DNA of 64,000 bases from Chloroflexota bacterium (GTDB lineage Bacteria; Chloroflexota; Dehalococcoidia; Lucifugimonadales; Lucifugimonadaceae): NCBI GenBank assembly GCA_018650845.1, contig JABIFF010000022.1, positions 1-64,000 of the forward strand, read 5' to 3'. The translations under genes were made by a program, and so were the position numbers. The notes beneath the pieces are model-generated. The model ran no database searches. It was not told where the DNA came from and saw only the letters and a program-made list of their open reading frames with translations. Below, piece by piece: positions 27,874 to 38,983 of the stretch (its first letter is position 1; the number at the start of each line of letters is the position of its first letter).

Positions 27874-30800
27874 CTAGCCAGCGCTCATTGGGCTAGCGCC
27901 AGCGACGCCGTCTGTGTCGGCAGTAGAATCGGCGCTCGATTCAGCTTCCATGGCCATCGCCATTTCCATCATTTTGATCATTCGTTCTTGGAACATCTTT
28001 AACTGTTCCATCACGGCCATCAGCTCTTCGATCCACTCGGGATCATCTCGATCAATATCGACGCGAATCTGCATGTGACCAACGTCGACACCCAACCCCA
28101 GCTGCTTCTGCAGCGGCTCGCGAGCACCGCCAGTCGGCTGACTGAGGGTCATCGTTGCACGAGTCTCTTTCGCGCTGATCAATTCGATACCTGCCGATTC
28201 GGCCATCACCCGCATATGAGTCGATTTCATCAACAGCTTCACGTGAGTTGGCATCGGACCAAATCGATCACGTATCTCTTCGTCGATGTCGTTGATCTCT
28301 TCGACCGATTGCATACGAGCAAGTCGCTGATAAATCGACAGCCGCTGAGCCAAATCTTCGACGTAGCTATCTGGAATTCGTGCGTCGATTCCGATATCCA
28401 CTCGCACGGTCGAGAATTCTGGCGGAGCAGGTTCTGCATCGTCGTCGATATTCTCTGCTGCTTTCAACTGACGAACTGCATCGGCGAGAAGCTTGGTGTA
28501 AAGATCGAATCCAATAGCCGAAATCTGACCCGATTGCTCGGCTCCAAGCAGGTTTCCAATTCCTCGAATTTCGAGGTCACGCAAAGCAATCTGGTAACCA
28601 GCACCAAGTTCGGTGGCAGCAAGAATCGTATTCAGGCGCTGCTCAGCCTGTTCGGTCAATGCCTTCGCACGAGGAACCATCAGGTAGGCGTACGCCCGGT
28701 TCGTTCCACGGCCAATTCGTCCGCGAATTTGATAAAGCTGCGATAGGCCGAACATATCTGCTCTATCGACAATCAGCGTGTTGGCATTGGGCAGGTCGAC
28801 GCCTGATTCGATAATCGTTGTGCACAAGAGAACGTCGAACTCATGGCGATCAAATGCCGCCATGACCTTTTCGAGGTCGTCCTCACCCATTTGACCGTGA
28901 CCAACCTGAACATTCGCTTCAGGCACAAGTTTTTGTAACTTATTAGCCACCAATTCGATGTCTTTCACACGGTTGTGCAGATAGAAAACCTGCCCACCAC
29001 GATCTAGCTCACGCAAGATCGCCTCACGAGTTAGATCATCGCTCTCTTCTGAAACATACGTCTTGATCGGCAACCGCTCTTCAGGCGGAGTTTCGATAGT
29101 GCTCATATCGCGAACGCCAGCCAGCGACATGTGCAGCGTTCGAGGAATTGGCGTTGCGCTCAAGGTCATCACATCGACCTGAGTTCTGAGCCGCTTCAAG
29201 CGTTCCTTGTGAGATACGCCAAACTTGTGCTCTTCGTCGATGATCACGAGCCCTAGGTCTTTGAATCGCACATCTTTTTGCAGCAATCGATGCGTGCCGA
29301 TAACAATATCGACGCTACCGTCGGTAACGCCCTTGATCGTCTGTTTCATCTGCTTATCGCTACGGAACCTCGAAAGCATGTCGACGGTAGCCGGGAACGG
29401 CTCAAGCCGTTCAGAGAACGTTTCCAAATGCTGCTGCGCAAGCACCGTGGTAGGAACGAGAATCGCCACCTGTCGTCCCGACTGAACGGTCTTGAAAGCG
29501 GCACGTAAAGCGATTTCGGTCTTGCCGTAACCAACGTCACCACACACCAGTCGATCCATCGGCTGCGATGACTCCATGTCGGCTTTCACTTCTGCAATGG
29601 TCGTCAGCTGATCGGGAGTTTCTTCAAATGGGAAGCTAGCTTCAAGCGAATCCTGCCACGGAGTGTCTGGTGTGGCTGCGAATCCAGTCGCTATCTTTCG
29701 CGATGCATATAAAGCGATCAGTTCGCCAGCGAGTTGCTCGGTGGCCTTCTTAGCCCGTGCTCGCGCCTTGCTCCACTCCTGCGTTCCCAATCGAGTGAGA
29801 CGAGGAGATGCGTCGGCAGTGCCGTGATACAGCTGGATGCGATCAAGATGCTCGGTAGGAACGTAAAGCTTGTCCTCTTCGGCGTATTCGAGAACAAGAT
29901 ATTCCTGTCCTTCAGATCCCATCACCTCTGTACCAAGGAATTTCGCCACACCGTGCTCTACGTGCACAACATACGAATTCGGCTTCAATGTTTCGAGTGC
30001 GGGGCCCTTGCGAATCGGACGCTTACGCACGCGGCGGCGTTCCTTTTGGATTCCGAAGACCTCAGCATCGCTGAGAATCGAAACCTCGGTACCGTCAGCC
30101 GTCTCGATCGAAAAGCCCGTAAGCAAATGCCCCGTCACTACATGAATCTCGCCGGGCTCTGGCGCAGTGTCGATCGTCTTTACGAGACTCGTCTCGACGC
30201 CAGCCTCTTCGGCAAGCTCATGGAATCGCTGGGCGTGATTCGTAATTACAACAGTGCGTTTCTTCTCTGGAATACCCTTTCGAACAACCTCTAGAGCCGT
30301 TTCAACTCCGCCGCTCACGAGCGTTGGCAGTTTGAGGGGCAGTGGCATCGAGCCGCCGGGGAGTGATTCAGCATCAATGCCCCACGGCGAAAGAGTCACG
30401 CTCTTGGGTCGGGCGTCGATAGCATCGGAAATGAATCCCCATTCGATATGAGGCTGAGCAAAGCCAATCGGCACGTCACCGCGCTTCTCTTTGGCATCTC
30501 GCAACGTCGTCATACGACGATCTGCACTGCGTGCGGTCTCTTCAATAGCTCCGGGTCGCAACACGACCATCAAGCTCTCGGCTGGCAAATAATCGAAGAC
30601 GTTGCCGAGATTGAAGAACCCTGCGTAGAACGAAATTTCGTCGAGAACTTCGCCTTCGAGTGCGTGACTAAGTTCGGATGGAATACGACGTTGTGCTTCT
30701 TCCGAAGTGCCGATCAAGTCCATCTTGCCGAGCTGCTCTTGAACACGCTCTTGATCAGCAAGACGTGGAAGAGTTTCCAAAGCTGGCGGAATCGTTACTG

Positions 30801-31476
30801 TCCGAACCTTGCCAGCCGATCGCTGAGTTCCCGGATCAAAATGCCTGATACTTTCGATCTCATCGTCGAACAGCTCGATTCGAACTGGCTTTTCACGAGA
30901 AACCGGGAAGATGTCGAGAATTCCACCTCGACGAGAGAACGTGCCGGGAATTTCTACGGTCGGTTCATGAACGTAGCCCATTTCGACCCACTGCCGAATA
31001 AGCGGATCGAGCTTGATTCGATTGCGAACGCTCAGCGTGTGAGTCGACGAATCAAATACTGGTCGTTCAAGCGTTGCCTGAGAAGCAGCGTTCACTGAAC
31101 AGATAACTAACGGCTGCTTTGCGCCCTTGACTTCACCACGCATCGCAGCGAGGGCTCTTAGGCGATTGTGACTTGCGCCACGATCGGGAACATATCGTTC
31201 GAACGGAATGTCTTCCGATTCAGAAAAGTGGAATACAGGAGCATCGTCACCGAGCCACGTAAACAGACGATCATGCAGTCTGCGAGCTGACTCAGGATTC
31301 GGGGTTAAAACGAATACAGGCGCGCCAGACTCGCGCCAAAGTGCCGCCACCGTACATTCGGTAGCGGGGTCTGGTGCTATCACTGCCGCCTGTGCTCGTG
31401 GAGCACGGAGGCTATTTAGAAGCGCCGCAAACTGCTCGGTTTCACCTAGCAGCGGGAGCAACCCCGACAGACTCAT
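27874..31476 (-). CDS. mfd: Transcription-repair coupling factor
   Basis: 1200 aa; LKPNSYVVHVEHGVAKFLG, MDRLVCGDVGYGKTEIALRAAF, DEEHKFGVSHKERLK, RGRIGRGTNRAYAYL. Confidence 0.97.
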   Translation of the reverse strand: MSLSGLLPLLGETEQFAALLNSLRAPRAQAAVIAPDPATECTVAALWRESGAPVFVLTPNPESARRLHDRLFTWLGDDAPVFHFSESEDIPFERYVPDRGASHNRLRALAAMRGEVKGAKQPLVICSVNAASQATLERPVFDSSTHTLSVRNRIKLDPLIRQWVEMGYVHEPTVEIPGTFSRRGGILDIFPVSREKPVRIELFDDEIESIRHFDPGTQRSAGKVRTVTIPPALETLPRLADQERVQEQLGKMDLIGTSEEAQRRIPSELSHALEGEVLDEISFYAGFFNLGNVFDYLPAESLMVVLRPGAIEETARSADRRMTTLRDAKEKRGDVPIGFAQPHIEWGFISDAIDARPKSVTLSPWGIDAESLPGGSMPLPLKLPTLVSGGVETALEVVRKGIPEKKRTVVITNHAQRFHELAEEAGVETSLVKTIDTAPEPGEIHVVTGHLLTGFSIETADGTEVSILSDAEVFGIQKERRRVRKRPIRKGPALETLKPNSYVVHVEHGVAKFLGTEVMGSEGQEYLVLEYAEEDKLYVPTEHLDRIQLYHGTADASPRLTRLGTQEWSKARARAKKATEQLAGELIALYASRKIATGFAATPDTPWQDSLEASFPFEETPDQLTTIAEVKADMESSQPMDRLVCGDVGYGKTEIALRAAFKTVQSGRQVAILVPTTVLAQQHLETFSERLEPFPATVDMLSRFRSDKQMKQTIKGVTDGSVDIVIGTHRLLQKDVRFKDLGLVIIDEEHKFGVSHKERLKRLRTQVDVMTLSATPIPRTLHMSLAGVRDMSTIETPPEERLPIKTYVSEESDDLTREAILRELDRGGQVFYLHNRVKDIELVANKLQKLVPEANVQVGHGQMGEDDLEKVMAAFDRHEFDVLLCTTIIESGVDLPNANTLIVDRADMFGLSQLYQIRGRIGRGTNRAYAYLMVPRAKALTEQAEQRLNTILAATELGAGYQIALRDLEIRGIGNLLGAEQSGQISAIGFDLYTKLLADAVRQLKAAENIDDDAEPAPPEFSTVRVDIGIDARIPDSYVEDLAQRLSIYQRLARMQSVEEINDIDEEIRDRFGPMPTHVKLLMKSTHMRVMAESAGIELISAKETRATMTLSQPTGGAREPLQKQLGLGVDVGHMQIRVDIDRDDPEWIEELMAVMEQLKMFQERMIKMMEMAMAMEAESSADSTADTDGVAGASPMSAG

Positions 31477-31695
31477 TCAGTTTTCCAAATACCCGATTTT
31501 CGGGCTCCGCGTAGGCGCAATTACAACTAGTAAAAATCGCCTCGCCAACACAGCCAAAGGACCATCGAACAAAATCCGGTGGCCTTGGTGTTGTTCCATG
31601 CTAGCACTGAGGGCCGACTACGATACAAAATAACCACTACATATTTCGGGAACTATGCGCACTTGGGGCCGCTCTTGCCTCACAATCGATAAACG

Positions 31696-32835
31696 ATGGC
31701 TAACAAACGACCAAAAAGAATAGTCGTGAAACTTGGAACCAATCTGCTTACGAGCGGGAAGGATTCGCTCGACCTCGAAACTATCGGCGATATATTCCAA
31801 CAGATCGCAGCCGTGAAAACTTCGGGCATCGAAGTGCTGATAGTTAGCTCAGGTGCAGTTGCTGCTGGACGAGATTCGCTTTCTCGCACTCCAGACAAAG
31901 GCAAACTCCAACGAGGAACGGTCGCATATCGACAGGCGTTGGCAGCACTAGGTCAGCCACAGCTGATGATGACGTTCGAACAATTATTTGCAAAGCACGA
32001 TGTTGAAGTTGCTCAAGCACTTGTTTCTCGTGGTGATCTACGAAGCCGATCTCGTTATCTCAACGTTCGCAACCCCCTCGACGCGCTTCTATCGATCGGC
32101 GCAGTGCCGATCCTCAACGAGAACGACGTGGTGGCAGTTGAAGAACTCGCGGGCGAGGTTTACGGCGATAACGACCGACTTTCGGCGATGGTCGCAAACA
32201 CCGTCGACGCTGATCTATTAATACTTCTTGGCGATATGGACGGGCTCCACACCAGCGACCCTCACATCGATCCAGACTCAGAACTCATCCCCGTTGTTAG
32301 CAATATCGATAGCAACATAGAACGAGCGGCTCAGGGCCCACATGACCAACAGGGTTCGGGTGGAATGGCGAGCAAGCTCGACGCCGCACGAATGTCGATG
32401 GACTCCGGCATCCCAATGGTCATTGCCTCGGGTCGTATCGCAAACGTGATCGAATCTATCTGCAACGGAGAAGAAATCGGCACTCGGTTTACTGCGAGCG
32501 TCTCACGACGTGAAAGTCGTAAACGATGGATTCTCACGGGCCGATCTGAGCATCGTGGCAGCGTCGCGGTCGATGCTGGTGCATCCAATGCTTTGAAGAA
32601 CAACGGAAACAGTCTGCTGCCAATTGGCATCGTCTCCGTTTCCGGTCCCTTTGAACGAGGGGATATCATTGAAGTTACGGAAATCGACGGCACGACAATC
32701 GGATGGGGACTCGCTTCGTACCCATCAACTGACGTCGAGCTAATCAAAGGCGAAAATTCAAAGGCTCTTCCAGATCTACTCGGACACTACTACGGAGCCG
32801 AAGTAGTACACCGAAACAATCTTGCACTTCCGTAA
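31696..32835 (+). CDS. proB: Glutamate 5-kinase
   Basis: 379 aa; RIVVKLGTNLLT, VSSGAVAAGRDSL, FNENDVV-like VPILNENDVVAVEE, GSGGMASKLDAARM. Confidence 0.96.
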   Translation: MANKRPKRIVVKLGTNLLTSGKDSLDLETIGDIFQQIAAVKTSGIEVLIVSSGAVAAGRDSLSRTPDKGKLQRGTVAYRQALAALGQPQLMMTFEQLFAKHDVEVAQALVSRGDLRSRSRYLNVRNPLDALLSIGAVPILNENDVVAVEELAGEVYGDNDRLSAMVANTVDADLLILLGDMDGLHTSDPHIDPDSELIPVVSNIDSNIERAAQGPHDQQGSGGMASKLDAARMSMDSGIPMVIASGRIANVIESICNGEEIGTRFTASVSRRESRKRWILTGRSEHRGSVAVDAGASNALKNNGNSLLPIGIVSVSGPFERGDIIEVTEIDGTTIGWGLASYPSTDVELIKGENSKALPDLLGHYYGAEVVHRNNLALP

Positions 32836-32865
32836 CCGACCATAGCTCTATATCTCACGAATACG

Positions 32866-34143
32866 ATGACTCTCACTTCACCATCACTACACGATCAGGC
32901 AAAAGCGGCGAACACCGCTTCTCGTAAGCTCGCGTCCACTTCCACCGAAGTGAAAAATGCAGCGCTGATCGCAATTGCCGAAGCAATCGAAGAAAATCGA
33001 CACTCGATTCTTCGTGCTAACGAGCAAGACCTCGAAGCTGCCAAACGTGACGGTCTCGATTTCCACATGATGGATCGAATGACGCTGACCAACGCACGTG
33101 TCAAAGACATGGCCGACGCAGCGCGAAACATCGCAGCACTCGAAGACCCAATCGGCGAAATTCTCGAAGAACGAGATATGGCTAACGGTCTTAATATTTC
33201 ACGAGTTCGAGTACCGCTTGGCGTAATCGGCGTCATTTACGAAAGCCGACCCAACGTCACTATCGATATCGCAACCCTCTGCCTCAAATCAGGCAACGGC
33301 GTGGTACTTCGTGGCGGCAAGGAATGCATTCTCACGAACACGGTTATGGCCGGAATCGTGAAGAACGCAATCGAAAGCGCTGGTATCTCACGTGACGTAG
33401 TGCAGTTCGTCGAATCGACCGAGCGTGCTCTCGTAAAAGAGATGCTCGAAATGGACGACGCTATCGACCTAATGATTCCCCGTGGAAGCGCAGAACTGGT
33501 CAACTTTGTCGGCCAAAACGCAAAGATGCCTGCCATCACGGGTGGAGTTGGCGTTTGCCACACATATATCGATGCCGACGCCAATCTCGATGACGCTCTC
33601 AAGATCGTCGTTAACGCCAAGGTAAAACGACCTACTGTCTGTAACGCCATGGACACCCTTCTGGTGCACCAAGGTGTCGCACGAGAATTTCTGCCAAAAC
33701 TGGCGACCGAATTCGGTGTTCAGGGTGTTGAACTTCGAGCAGACGGGCGCGCTATGAGCCTGCTTGGTGCGCTTTCAGATGGAGCAAAAGTAACGCCTGC
33801 AAAATCCGACGATTTCGGCATGGAATTTCTTGCTTTGATCGCAGCCGTAAAGATCGTCGATTCTATGGATGATGCGATGGAGCACATCGCGGAGTTCGGC
33901 TCTCGCCACTCAGAAGCGATCATCTCGGAAAACACCGAAGCCATCGAACGATTCCTAAACGAAGTCGATTCCGGAGCCGTGTTCGCAAACACCTCGACTT
34001 ACTTCAACGACGGAGCACAGTTCGGGCTAGGCGCCGAAGTAGCAATTTCAACAAACAAACTTCATGCCCGAGGCCCAATGGGTCTCAAGGAAATCACCAC
34101 TTACAAGTGGAAAGTCCGCGGGCAGGGTCAAGTACGCAACTAA
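32866..34143 (+). CDS. proA: Glutamate-5-semialdehyde dehydrogenase
   Basis: 425 aa; IYESRPNVTIDIATLCLKSGNGVVLRGGKE, ARGPMGLKEITTYKW. Confidence 0.96.
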   Translation: MTLTSPSLHDQAKAANTASRKLASTSTEVKNAALIAIAEAIEENRHSILRANEQDLEAAKRDGLDFHMMDRMTLTNARVKDMADAARNIAALEDPIGEILEERDMANGLNISRVRVPLGVIGVIYESRPNVTIDIATLCLKSGNGVVLRGGKECILTNTVMAGIVKNAIESAGISRDVVQFVESTERALVKEMLEMDDAIDLMIPRGSAELVNFVGQNAKMPAITGGVGVCHTYIDADANLDDALKIVVNAKVKRPTVCNAMDTLLVHQGVAREFLPKLATEFGVQGVELRADGRAMSLLGALSDGAKVTPAKSDDFGMEFLALIAAVKIVDSMDDAMEHIAEFGSRHSEAIISENTEAIERFLNEVDSGAVFANTSTYFNDGAQFGLGAEVAISTNKLHARGPMGLKEITTYKWKVRGQGQVRN

Positions 34144-34183
34144 CGTCGTTCCCAAGCGCCAGAAATTTTAACGAGTAACCAAC

Positions 34184-34516
34184 ATGGCCCAGTTTTACTT
34201 TGAACGGGAAGTCCGCACGCCCACCGGCGAGTGCTACACAATTCTCGAAGATGGCAAGCCGATAGGTCGACTCGATCTTCACTTTGTGCCGGGCTTGGTT
34301 CACGGCACAATGGTCGTTTCCGAATCGCAAACACAAGACACGATTCAAGAACTGATGTCGATGGTCGACGAAGACCTAACCGACGCCGTAGGAATCGAAC
34401 GTGACGACTTAGTAGTCCACGTTCACCAAGGGCGTGATCTCGGCGTCTTCACCCACAACGACACCACCCTCCACGAAGGCCACGGCGAAAACCAGCCACC
34501 CACGGCTGGTGCTTAG
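34184..34516 (+). CDS. Hypothetical protein
   Basis: 110 aa ORF downstream of proBA on the same strand; plausible coding composition. Confidence 0.6.
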   Translation: MAQFYFEREVRTPTGECYTILEDGKPIGRLDLHFVPGLVHGTMVVSESQTQDTIQELMSMVDEDLTDAVGIERDDLVVHVHQGRDLGVFTHNDTTLHEGHGENQPPTAGA

Positions 34517-34607
34517 GGCTCACGAGATAATGTCATCCTGAGGCTCTCGAAGGACGACAGGCAGGCAGAAACAATCTTCCTAGCGTAATTTGCTCAACTC
34601 GCTAGGT

Positions 34608-34634
34608 GTCATCCTGAATTCATTTTCAGGATCT
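34608..34634 (+). repeat. Family B half-unit GTCATCCTGAATTCATTTTCAGGATCT
   Basis: 27 nt identical to 47683-47709. Confidence 0.85.
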
Positions 34635-34725
34635 ATCGTCCACACAGAACGATTAGGTTATCTGCCTCAACAAAGATCCCTCCGCTCCGCTATCGCTACA
34701 GTCGGGACGAGGGAGGGGCTGCGCT

Positions 34726-36606
34726 CTAAGCCTTAACCGACCACTGCTCGTACAAATCCTCAAGCAGCGAAGTATTCCGAACCAGGCGTTGATTCAGCTT
34801 CTTGCCGGCTCGTAAATCTTTCTTTTCGAACGCGCCGGCTAAGCTCTCCTCAAGCTCAAGCTTCTCAGCTTCGGCCTCTTCGATTCGTCGTTCCAACACA
34901 GCAACGTCCGCTCGCACCTCAGCACGCTCTGCTCGACCCTTTTTACGATCAGACCCACGTGTCGAAACACGACCTGATGCAGCAGCGACCGACTTCTGAT
35001 TCGCCTGCCAGTATTCCGAAAAGTTGCCTTCAAAAGAAACAAGATCACGATCTTCTAGTTCAACCACCCGCTCGACGATCTTGTCCAAAAAATACCTATC
35101 GTGCGACACCACCAGAATCGAACCCTCGTACTCGTACAAGGCATCTTCTATCGCCTCGCGAGCCGGAATATCCATGTGATTCGTCGGCTCATCAAGAATC
35201 AAAAAGTTCGGCTTCAGCTTCATCAAAGTCGCCAACTGCAACCGATTCCGCTCTCCTCCAGAAAGGTTCTTTACTTTCTTTTCGAGATCCTCGCGAGTGA
35301 ATAAGAAATTGCGAAGCAACGCGAAAGCAACCGTATCGTTGCTCTCAGGCGGCGAAGATTTCATTGCCTCAAGCAACGTCCGATCGCCTTCGAGGACTTC
35401 CTGCTGCTGAGCCGCGTAGCCAGTGCGAATACTCGGACCTATCCGAATTACTTCATTGCCCCAATCAGCCAGTTCGATAATGTCCCTGAGCATCGAAGTT
35501 TTTCCGCTGCCATTCGGACCGATAATCGCCACCCGCTCGCCACTAGTCACATCCAGATCAACATTTTCGAGCAGCGAGTTATCGTCGAATCGTTTCGAAT
35601 ATCCGCGCACTTGCAAAACGATGTTCGCCTGAGTTCGGCCGTCTTTGAACTCGGCACCAATCGCCGAAACCTCTGACACCGGCTTCTCAACCGCCTGCTT
35701 CTCCTCACGAGCAAGCTGTGACCGTCTCGAACGAAGCCGCCTACCGGCCTCTTTACTCGCCCGAGCACGAGCCGTTAGCTCAAGCCGCTTCACCAACGCT
35801 TCAAGCTGCGACAAACGCTTCTGGTTGGCGGCGTAGTCGGCTTGCTGCGCTAACAACTCACGAAGGCGTGTCGCCCGATAGTCGGAATACCCTCCGAGGT
35901 ACCGTGAAACCTTGCCGTCTTCGAGAGTCAAAATCCCAGTGGCGACTCGATCGAGCGTATGGCGATTGTGACTAACGATCAGCACTGCGCCCTTGAACGA
36001 AATTAAAAACTCTTCGAGCCACGCCAATCCATGAAAATCAAGATGGTTTCCGGGTTCATCAAGAATCAGAAAATCAGGTTCGTTCATAAGGGCACGTGCG
36101 AGAGATAAAACATTCTTCTCACCGCCCGAAAGCGTGCCGATCAGCTGATCTTCTTTGCCGCCAAGCCCTAGCGAATCGAGAACCTTTTGGGCTTCGTCGG
36201 GACGGCGATCAGCTTCGGCATCATCGTATTTATCGCGTGCCTGCTGATACGACTCCATAGCGGCGTCAAGCTCGTCGGTAGAGGCGACTGCCATCGCTTG
36301 TTCAGTTCGGCGTAGCTCCTCTTCCAAAGCCACATACTCAGCAATCAGCCAGTCCATTACCAGCTCGTCATCGCCACCTTCAAGGTACTGCGGAACGTAG
36401 CCAATTCGCACGCCGGTTGCGATGTGAACGCCGCCTTCGCTTGGCACGTCTTCACCAAGCAGAATTTTCAGCATGGTGGTTTTGCCTGAACCGTTCGGAC
36501 CAATCAGCCCGAGTCGATCTTCCGAGCTAATCTCGAAAGTAACGCCCTTGAGAACTTTTTGGCTCCCGTACTGCGCAGTGACGTTATTTAGGTTGGCAAC
36601 AAGCAT
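34726..36606 (-). CDS. ABC-F family ATP-binding protein
   Basis: 626 aa; two GPNGSGKT Walker A motifs, LSGGEKN/LSGGERNRL signatures, no TM region. Confidence 0.94.
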   Translation of the reverse strand: MLVANLNNVTAQYGSQKVLKGVTFEISSEDRLGLIGPNGSGKTTMLKILLGEDVPSEGGVHIATGVRIGYVPQYLEGGDDELVMDWLIAEYVALEEELRRTEQAMAVASTDELDAAMESYQQARDKYDDAEADRRPDEAQKVLDSLGLGGKEDQLIGTLSGGEKNVLSLARALMNEPDFLILDEPGNHLDFHGLAWLEEFLISFKGAVLIVSHNRHTLDRVATGILTLEDGKVSRYLGGYSDYRATRLRELLAQQADYAANQKRLSQLEALVKRLELTARARASKEAGRRLRSRRSQLAREEKQAVEKPVSEVSAIGAEFKDGRTQANIVLQVRGYSKRFDDNSLLENVDLDVTSGERVAIIGPNGSGKTSMLRDIIELADWGNEVIRIGPSIRTGYAAQQQEVLEGDRTLLEAMKSSPPESNDTVAFALLRNFLFTREDLEKKVKNLSGGERNRLQLATLMKLKPNFLILDEPTNHMDIPAREAIEDALYEYEGSILVVSHDRYFLDKIVERVVELEDRDLVSFEGNFSEYWQANQKSVAAASGRVSTRGSDRKKGRAERAEVRADVAVLERRIEEAEAEKLELEESLAGAFEKKDLRAGKKLNQRLVRNTSLLEDLYEQWSVKA

Positions 36607-36684
36607 GGCATTGGCATTTTACCGATGCCCTAGGAAGAGCAAAGTAACCAAATCGAACCATGCCGTTCAGGCCACTCGGAATTC

Positions 36685-37695
36685 CTAATCGTCGAACACG
36701 TCCAGCAGCGCCTGAATGTAGCCGTTGGCGTAAGCCCGACCTTGATGACCCCAGCCTGTGTCACCAGTAGTGCCCGGCACGTGATCGTTCACAAGCACGC
36801 CATCGAAACCGACTTCTTTATAGATTTTCAGCGCACGGATCATGTCGACGTGACCAGTGTTGATGAACGATTCAACGAACGGATCACCAGCGTTCGAAAC
36901 GTTGCGGAAGTGAACGTAAAGAATTTTCTTGCGTTCGCCAAAGTAGCGAATCATGTCGTAGATGCCCTCACCCTCGGCATCGGCCATTTCAGAGAACGTT
37001 CCCTGACAGAACTCGATGGCGTTTGAAGGCGAATCTACTATCTCTATCAACCGTTTGTAGTTAGCGAAGCTGTTGAGCAAGCGTGGAACGCCACCAACAG
37101 AATCAACTGGCGGATCAGCAGGGTGAATTCCAATACGAATCCCCTCTTCTTCAGCAACTGGAGTGATGATCTTGATCCAGTGTTCGAGATTCGCCCACAT
37201 CTCTTCTTCGCTGTACACACGACCGTGCGTCAACTCGTGATTAATATGCTCGGAATGATCGTAGGCACTAACCACAGATCCCGCTCGGCTCGGTGAGTTC
37301 ACAGCGTTTCGCCAAACGCCCGAAGGCATCCAGTTGTAACCAAAGATAGGAATTCCAGCACGGGCGATACTTCGCACCGTGTGAATCATGTTCTCGATCT
37401 GCTCATCACGATCCGGACCACCAAGCATGATCTGATCGTAGAAAGCGCTCGGAACGTTTTCCAGCGCCTCAAGATGAAGGCCGTGCGATTCAACTCGCTT
37501 GCGTAGAGCTTCGAGGTCTTTCTGTTCCCACCGTTTATCGCCGGGAACAACCGCCCATCTCTCATGCGGCTTCATCCCGGTGTACGACTGAAGCACGACA
37601 TCTGTCGCGCCATACTGCGCTGAGAACGTCAGCAGTTCATCCAACGGAATATCGCCCGGGTTCGTGCCGTTGGTGAAGTTGAAGCCTAATCGCAT
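36685..37695 (-). CDS. Mannonate dehydratase family protein (TIM-barrel)
   Basis: 336 aa; IFGYNWMPSGVWRN, GIRIGIHPADPPVDSVGGVPRLL, FCQGTFSEM, HFRNV. Confidence 0.85.
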   Translation of the reverse strand: MRLGFNFTNGTNPGDIPLDELLTFSAQYGATDVVLQSYTGMKPHERWAVVPGDKRWEQKDLEALRKRVESHGLHLEALENVPSAFYDQIMLGGPDRDEQIENMIHTVRSIARAGIPIFGYNWMPSGVWRNAVNSPSRAGSVVSAYDHSEHINHELTHGRVYSEEEMWANLEHWIKIITPVAEEEGIRIGIHPADPPVDSVGGVPRLLNSFANYKRLIEIVDSPSNAIEFCQGTFSEMADAEGEGIYDMIRYFGERKKILYVHFRNVSNAGDPFVESFINTGHVDMIRALKIYKEVGFDGVLVNDHVPGTTGDTGWGHQGRAYANGYIQALLDVFDD

Positions 37696-37743
37696 GTTTT
37701 TCTATCTACTTGTACGGAATAACGAGCCATAAATAACGAACTA

Positions 37744-38886
37744 TTAGTACTTCTCGAACAGCTTGCCCCATGGCGTTTTCATGGCTTCGTTCACGCGCTT
37801 GCGACCAATCCGCGGTAGCCAGAATTTGTTGTGGTAGACGTTCGAAGCCCAGTACGCCCATGGAGCGATTGGTGATCGAAGGAGCATGCCTTCGAGCGGC
37901 TTCAGCGGTCCGTGATAGATCAACTTCTGGCCGCGTGATGCCAGCGTGCTTTCGTTTCCAGAGAAATTCCAGTTCACATCGGCGATATCGTCACCAACAA
38001 CTTCGATTTCCGAAGGCTTACCCACTCCGAGTCCCATCTCGTGTGCAATACGAATAGCAGGAATCGACATTGGGTCGAGGCCCATCATCTTCGCCGCAAC
38101 AGCATCGATAGCGACTTGGTCGGCTGAAGCGAGAATCACGTTCTTGTTGTGAATCCGCATCGCACGAGGCCCCGGACCATCACCAGCAAACGTGCCATCC
38201 ATTACCGCGAACAACCCCGAGTGAATCTCTTTCTGAATTTGAAGCAGATCAACCAGAGTTTCGTGAATAACCGAGTGAGTCCAGTGACGATATCGGTGAA
38301 GCAATCCACCAAAAGCGTTCTTCATCGCACCGGTCATCGTCGTGAACACGTGAGTCTTCACCGTTGGAAGCTGAACAATGTTCGTACCCGGGAAGACTTC
38401 TGGAATATATAGGCCATCTTTGTAGACATCGTCGAGAACGAGCATCTTGGCTGTGGGCTTATAAGGAACCCATTTCACAGGCGGCACATCAAGCGTGATG
38501 TGACCTAGCCCAAGCCTGTCCTCAACGACCTTGTGCTTGTTCTTCTCTCGGCCCTCAGCAGGGTTCACAACAACAGTGCCGTTGTGCGCAGCCGTTAGTT
38601 TGTCGAAGCCATCTGCCCTCAGCTTCTCGGCCACGCCTTCGATCTGCCACGGTGCTGTCGAGCAAGCCGGGTAGTAGTGCTGCCACGATATGTTCACCTT
38701 CAAGAAAGTGTCGATATCGGGAGTTAGCGCCGTCTGATAATCGGCCAGATCAAGAAGCCTGGCGTAATCTTCGATCACGGTTTCAGGCGTGGTGTAAATA
38801 ACCGCCACCTTGCCCATTTTGGGTTCAGCGTGCGGAATATCGGGCTGAGTTAGAACTCGCCCTTCGTCTCTAATCATTGAGACCAT
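37744..38886 (-). CDS. DUF362 domain-containing protein
   Basis: 380 aa; VFPGTNIVQLPTVKTHVFTTMTGAMKNAFGGL, VMDGTFAGDGPGPRAM. Confidence 0.85.
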   Translation of the reverse strand: MVSMIRDEGRVLTQPDIPHAEPKMGKVAVIYTTPETVIEDYARLLDLADYQTALTPDIDTFLKVNISWQHYYPACSTAPWQIEGVAEKLRADGFDKLTAAHNGTVVVNPAEGREKNKHKVVEDRLGLGHITLDVPPVKWVPYKPTAKMLVLDDVYKDGLYIPEVFPGTNIVQLPTVKTHVFTTMTGAMKNAFGGLLHRYRHWTHSVIHETLVDLLQIQKEIHSGLFAVMDGTFAGDGPGPRAMRIHNKNVILASADQVAIDAVAAKMMGLDPMSIPAIRIAHEMGLGVGKPSEIEVVGDDIADVNWNFSGNESTLASRGQKLIYHGPLKPLEGMLLRSPIAPWAYWASNVYHNKFWLPRIGRKRVNEAMKTPWGKLFEKY

Positions 38887-38983
38887 TTGTAAAATTCACC
38901 CTCTTGAACGTAAAGCCGCTTGAGCCGGTGCAAATTAATACGAACCCAGCCATCTGACATCAATCGTAGCCGCATCCCACGTT

